Shown here: positions 43,490 through 45,809 of the stretch, one piece after another
How the letters are laid out: every line of letters starts with the position of its first letter
Numbering within the stretch: position 1 is the first letter of the stretch
NCBI GenBank assembly: GCA_027576995.1
Contig: JANBQC010000184.1
Location: 1 to 45,809, forward strand
Source: Dimargaris cristalligena
Lineage: Eukaryota; Kickxellomycota; Dimargaritomycetes; Dimargaritales; Dimargaritaceae
Direction: 5' to 3'
Length of the DNA stretch: 45,809 bases
The notes under the pieces: generated by a model
Database searches by the model: none
What the model saw: the letters and a program-made list of their open reading frames with translations, nothing else
Told to the model about the DNA's origin: nothing
Position numbers and translations under genes: made by a program

Positions 43490-45037
43490 AACTACTGGAC
43501 CAACTACTTGGTCTAAACTTTAGCAATTGCCGCCGAATTACTAGGGGGGGGGATAATCAACTCGATGGAGATCTATAGGATCAACAGATGGGCTAATTCA
43601 TTTAACCTCGAATTCATTATTTTAGATCTCTCATTCAGCCTAACGGCAACCCGACCGCCCGTGCAAAAAAAGAGTGAAATAAAGGTGTAGTACCAAGGGC
43701 GTGATACTGTAACCGGGTAGGCCGAGTAGGGCGGAGAGCTATAAGTGAAATTGACTAAATAAGATGTCAAGTGGGGCAGGTGGATAAAAAATGACTAAAC
43801 GAGTTTAAACCTAAAGTAAGTATTTATTTCTAAGACAAAGAACGGTAGTTGGCCGCTCGGGGCGGTTTGTTTTATTCCTCTTGGATGAGGTGCTGCTCTT
43901 GTGCTGTTGGGGGGAGGATGTCCTCCTCCTTTGGGGGGGGGGGGTCAGGCTGTCTCCGCCATAGTCCCGTAGGTCCTCCTCACTCGGGGAGGAATTACTG
44001 TGGGGGAGGCCTCTCCTGGTTGCAATACCATGTCCCACTGCGACTATCACGGGACTAGTCGAATACCAACTAGTACGACAACATCCTTTCGAATATTAAT
44101 TGGATTACCCATTACTCTCTTCCCCCATCACCTATGTTAACGGGCGGCGTCTCTATTAATAAATGCTCAGTAAAACTGGCGTAGACTTGCCTTACTAACA
44201 TCAGCTCGGGTCTAATTACAACAATCTCGTCCCCATATTTTAATAAAGCCACTCAAGTATATCAGATTTTGAGTGAAACATGAGTTGGTAAATAGACAGT
44301 ATAATATTATTTCTAAGCATTGGCACCTAAATTACCCTATAGAATATTAGTACACCGGCGGATTAACCCATACCCATATCATATTTACTTTTCGTTTTTT
44401 TTAGATACCAGTGTGAATATTTATGCGAGATATTGGGCAGTACATAGAGTAGTAGAGTAGAGCGGAAAATGGAACAGTCGGTGAAAGGCTACAATGGAAA
44501 ATCACCGTCTTTGAAGCTACAGCCCAATGTGCAATTTGGTTGAAGGAATACCCCTTGTCAAAGGAGTCTTTGTTCTCTTTCAGACATTGGGCAGGGAAGG
44601 GTAAGGCGGCCTGCAGGAGCTAGGAGGGTAGGTCCGAATATATATAAGACCTACGTTTCCCCCGACTCTATTCATTACAACAGCTGCCATCCACTTTTCC
44701 TTATTCCCACCGGCCATTCTCATACCACTTGTCCTATTTCCACTGCCCATTACATTCTTTGAAACCCAGTCCATCTAAGTAAGTGTATTGATATTATCCG
44801 GCCATTTAATTCCAACTCTGCGAATGAAAGACTAACTTTGGATGTCGCCGTTCCCTACTCTTACTTTCCTATTAACCAAGCCCTGCAAATAAATTTTTCG
44901 CCCAACCTTCCAACCTTTTGTACCATTTATTGATTAACTATGCTAGCCTCCCACCAAATCCCCGGACTCCGCGTGTCTCCACCTCCCCTGCATACTTTAT
45001 CTCGGTAATCCACCCGACGCTCTCCAACTTGACCCCA
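43490..45037. other. Spacer with G-rich tract; upstream region of the second secreted peptide
   Basis: It contains a 12-G run at 43933-43944 within a frame open on the minus strand (about 43811-44095) that is rich in Pro, Ser, Gln and Arg but lacks an ATG. A TATATATAAG at 44639-44648 and a perfect GTAAGT donor-like site at 44779-44784 lie upstream of the gene at 45038. An ACTAAC branch-like site near 44830 and pyrimidine-rich DNA after it make an intron in the leader possible. Confidence 0.45.
44639..44648 (+). promoter_or_regulatory. TATA-box-like element for the second secreted-peptide gene
   Basis: TATATATAAG lies about 390 bases before the ATG at 45038. The distance is long but would fit a leader containing an intron, for which a donor-like GTAAGT is present at 44779. 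Confidence 0.35.
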
Positions 45038-45385
45038 ATGTATAACCAATGGAGCTATGCTATTCTGCTTGGACTCGTGATCCTGGTTTCCAGTATCCAA
45101 CCCATTTCGACCAATCTACATGGGGATGGGCTTATCCCTACCCCCACCCTGCCCCATCACCCTCTTCTGACCAAACGGGACGACCCTAAAGTGGATTCAG
45201 CCAAAATGTCGAACTCCGACGCGGGAACCCCCGGTCCCGCAGGCTCGGTTAAGAATACAACTAATAAATCCAGCAAGACCTTGGCGGGTAGAATATTTAG
45301 TAGCACCGGTGCGATCAAGTCCAGGGTAAAATCAACGGTGATTAATTTTAAGAACACATTGCCGGCAAAGACATATAAGCCTTAG
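45038..45385 (+). CDS. Small secreted Lys-rich precursor with Kex2-type site
   Basis: This encodes 115 residues. The ATG at 45038 is chosen because it places a strong hydrophobic signal segment at residues 7-20, with a likely cut near residues 24-25. A Pro/His-rich pro-segment ends in LLTKR (43-47), a Lys-Arg site suited to Kex2-type processing. The predicted mature part (48-115) is Ser/Thr/Lys-rich with twelve basic and four acidic residues (net about +8). It ends in an amphipathic-looking stretch (AGRIFSSTGAIKSRVKSTV) and has no cysteines. I recognise no family. Signal, pro-segment, LTKR site and basic mature region match the plan of the 70-residue precursor at 2240-2452, although the mature sequences do not align obviously. 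An AATAAA at 45624-45629 may be its polyadenylation signal. Confidence 0.68.
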   Translation: MYNQWSYAILLGLVILVSSIQPISTNLHGDGLIPTPTLPHHPLLTKRDDPKVDSAKMSNSDAGTPGPAGSVKNTTNKSSKTLAGRIFSSTGAIKSRVKSTVINFKNTLPAKTYKP

Positions 45386-45809
45386 GCTGATTCTCGTCCA
45401 CTAACCAATACATCCGATGGGAATTCACATTGTTCATCACCAGTTCGATTTAAATTTCTGCCTTAAAATCATTTTACATTCAACTAGCTCTTCGTCTAGT
45501 TCTATTTAGTTCTGAACACCACCTTTCAGACGTTAAGTAGTACCATTTGTCTCGCCACTTTGCTTTTTTTTTCATACCTGTTAATTATTAACGATACTCT
45601 GACTTTATATTTACGGCTACGAGAATAAACACTAACCATATGGTCCTATATGATTTGAATGTACGAAGTGTCGCCCCTCCTAATCCAACCGATATGACCG
45701 CCATCATATCAGGCCGTATAGCGCCATAGTACCCCCCCGGCCCTAACCAGGCCGAACATCATTGATAGCCCCTTAACCGGCCCGGCCTCCCGGAGTTCGC
45801 ACTAATCAC
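45386..45809. other. Downstream spacer to the window end
   Basis: This is the AT-rich 3' region of the second secreted-peptide gene, with AATAAA at 45624-45629. The last 100 bases are GC-richer with C runs but hold no open frame I can support. Confidence 0.5.

Noticed and set aside
44580..44774. 64-codon minus-strand ATG frame
   Set aside because: It overlaps the probable promoter and leader of the plus-strand secreted-peptide gene and has no motif.

Overview
The window looks like nuclear DNA of a fungus. Gene-poor AT-rich spacers separate more GC-rich coding blocks, one gene has a clear spliceosomal intron, two short precursors carry a signal peptide plus a Lys-Arg (Kex2-type) cleavage site, and a large fungal-type FUSC/ArAE-like membrane protein is present. 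An early-diverging (zoopagomycete-like) fungus is a guess from overall flavour; no sequence marker here proves it.

Layout. 1-2239: AT-rich DNA with no gene I can support. 2240-2452 (+): small secreted cationic precursor. 3101-5001 (-): two-exon gene for a 522-residue protein with an N-terminal signal-like segment and an F-box-like motif. 5002-8686: 3.7 kb spacer. 8687-32569 (+): one uninterrupted 7960-codon nonribosomal peptide synthetase (NRPS), which dominates the window. 32570-34830: spacer with a 38-bp tandem repeat. 34831-40392 (+): 1853-residue multi-span FUSC/ArAE-like membrane protein. 40393-45037: mostly empty, with one weak two-exon candidate on the minus strand. 45038-45385 (+): a second small secreted Lys-rich precursor with the same Leu-Thr-Lys-Arg processing site as the first.

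The NRPS reads, in order: truncated C remnant - A1-T1-E1 - C2 - (A2*-T2*-C3*) - A3-T3-E3 - C4-A4-T4 - C5-A5-T5-E5 - C6-A6-T6 - terminal E-like domain; asterisks mark domains that have lost catalytic motifs. About 1050 residues in the second module position form an in-frame 'ghost': the adenylation core loop is gone, the carrier serine is replaced by proline, and the following condensation domain has HE instead of HH. Five adenylation/carrier pairs look intact, and three of them are followed by epimerases with good catalytic motifs. The simplest product is a five-residue peptide with D residues at positions 1, 2 and 4. There is no thioesterase or reductase. The protein ends in an E-family domain lacking the catalytic Glu and preceded by a GGNS-type carrier, so release is unexplained.

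The FUSC/ArAE-like gene lies in the same direction 2.3 kb downstream and could export something, but nothing in the sequence ties it to the peptide. No other tailoring enzyme, regulator or transporter of a typical secondary-metabolite cluster is seen.
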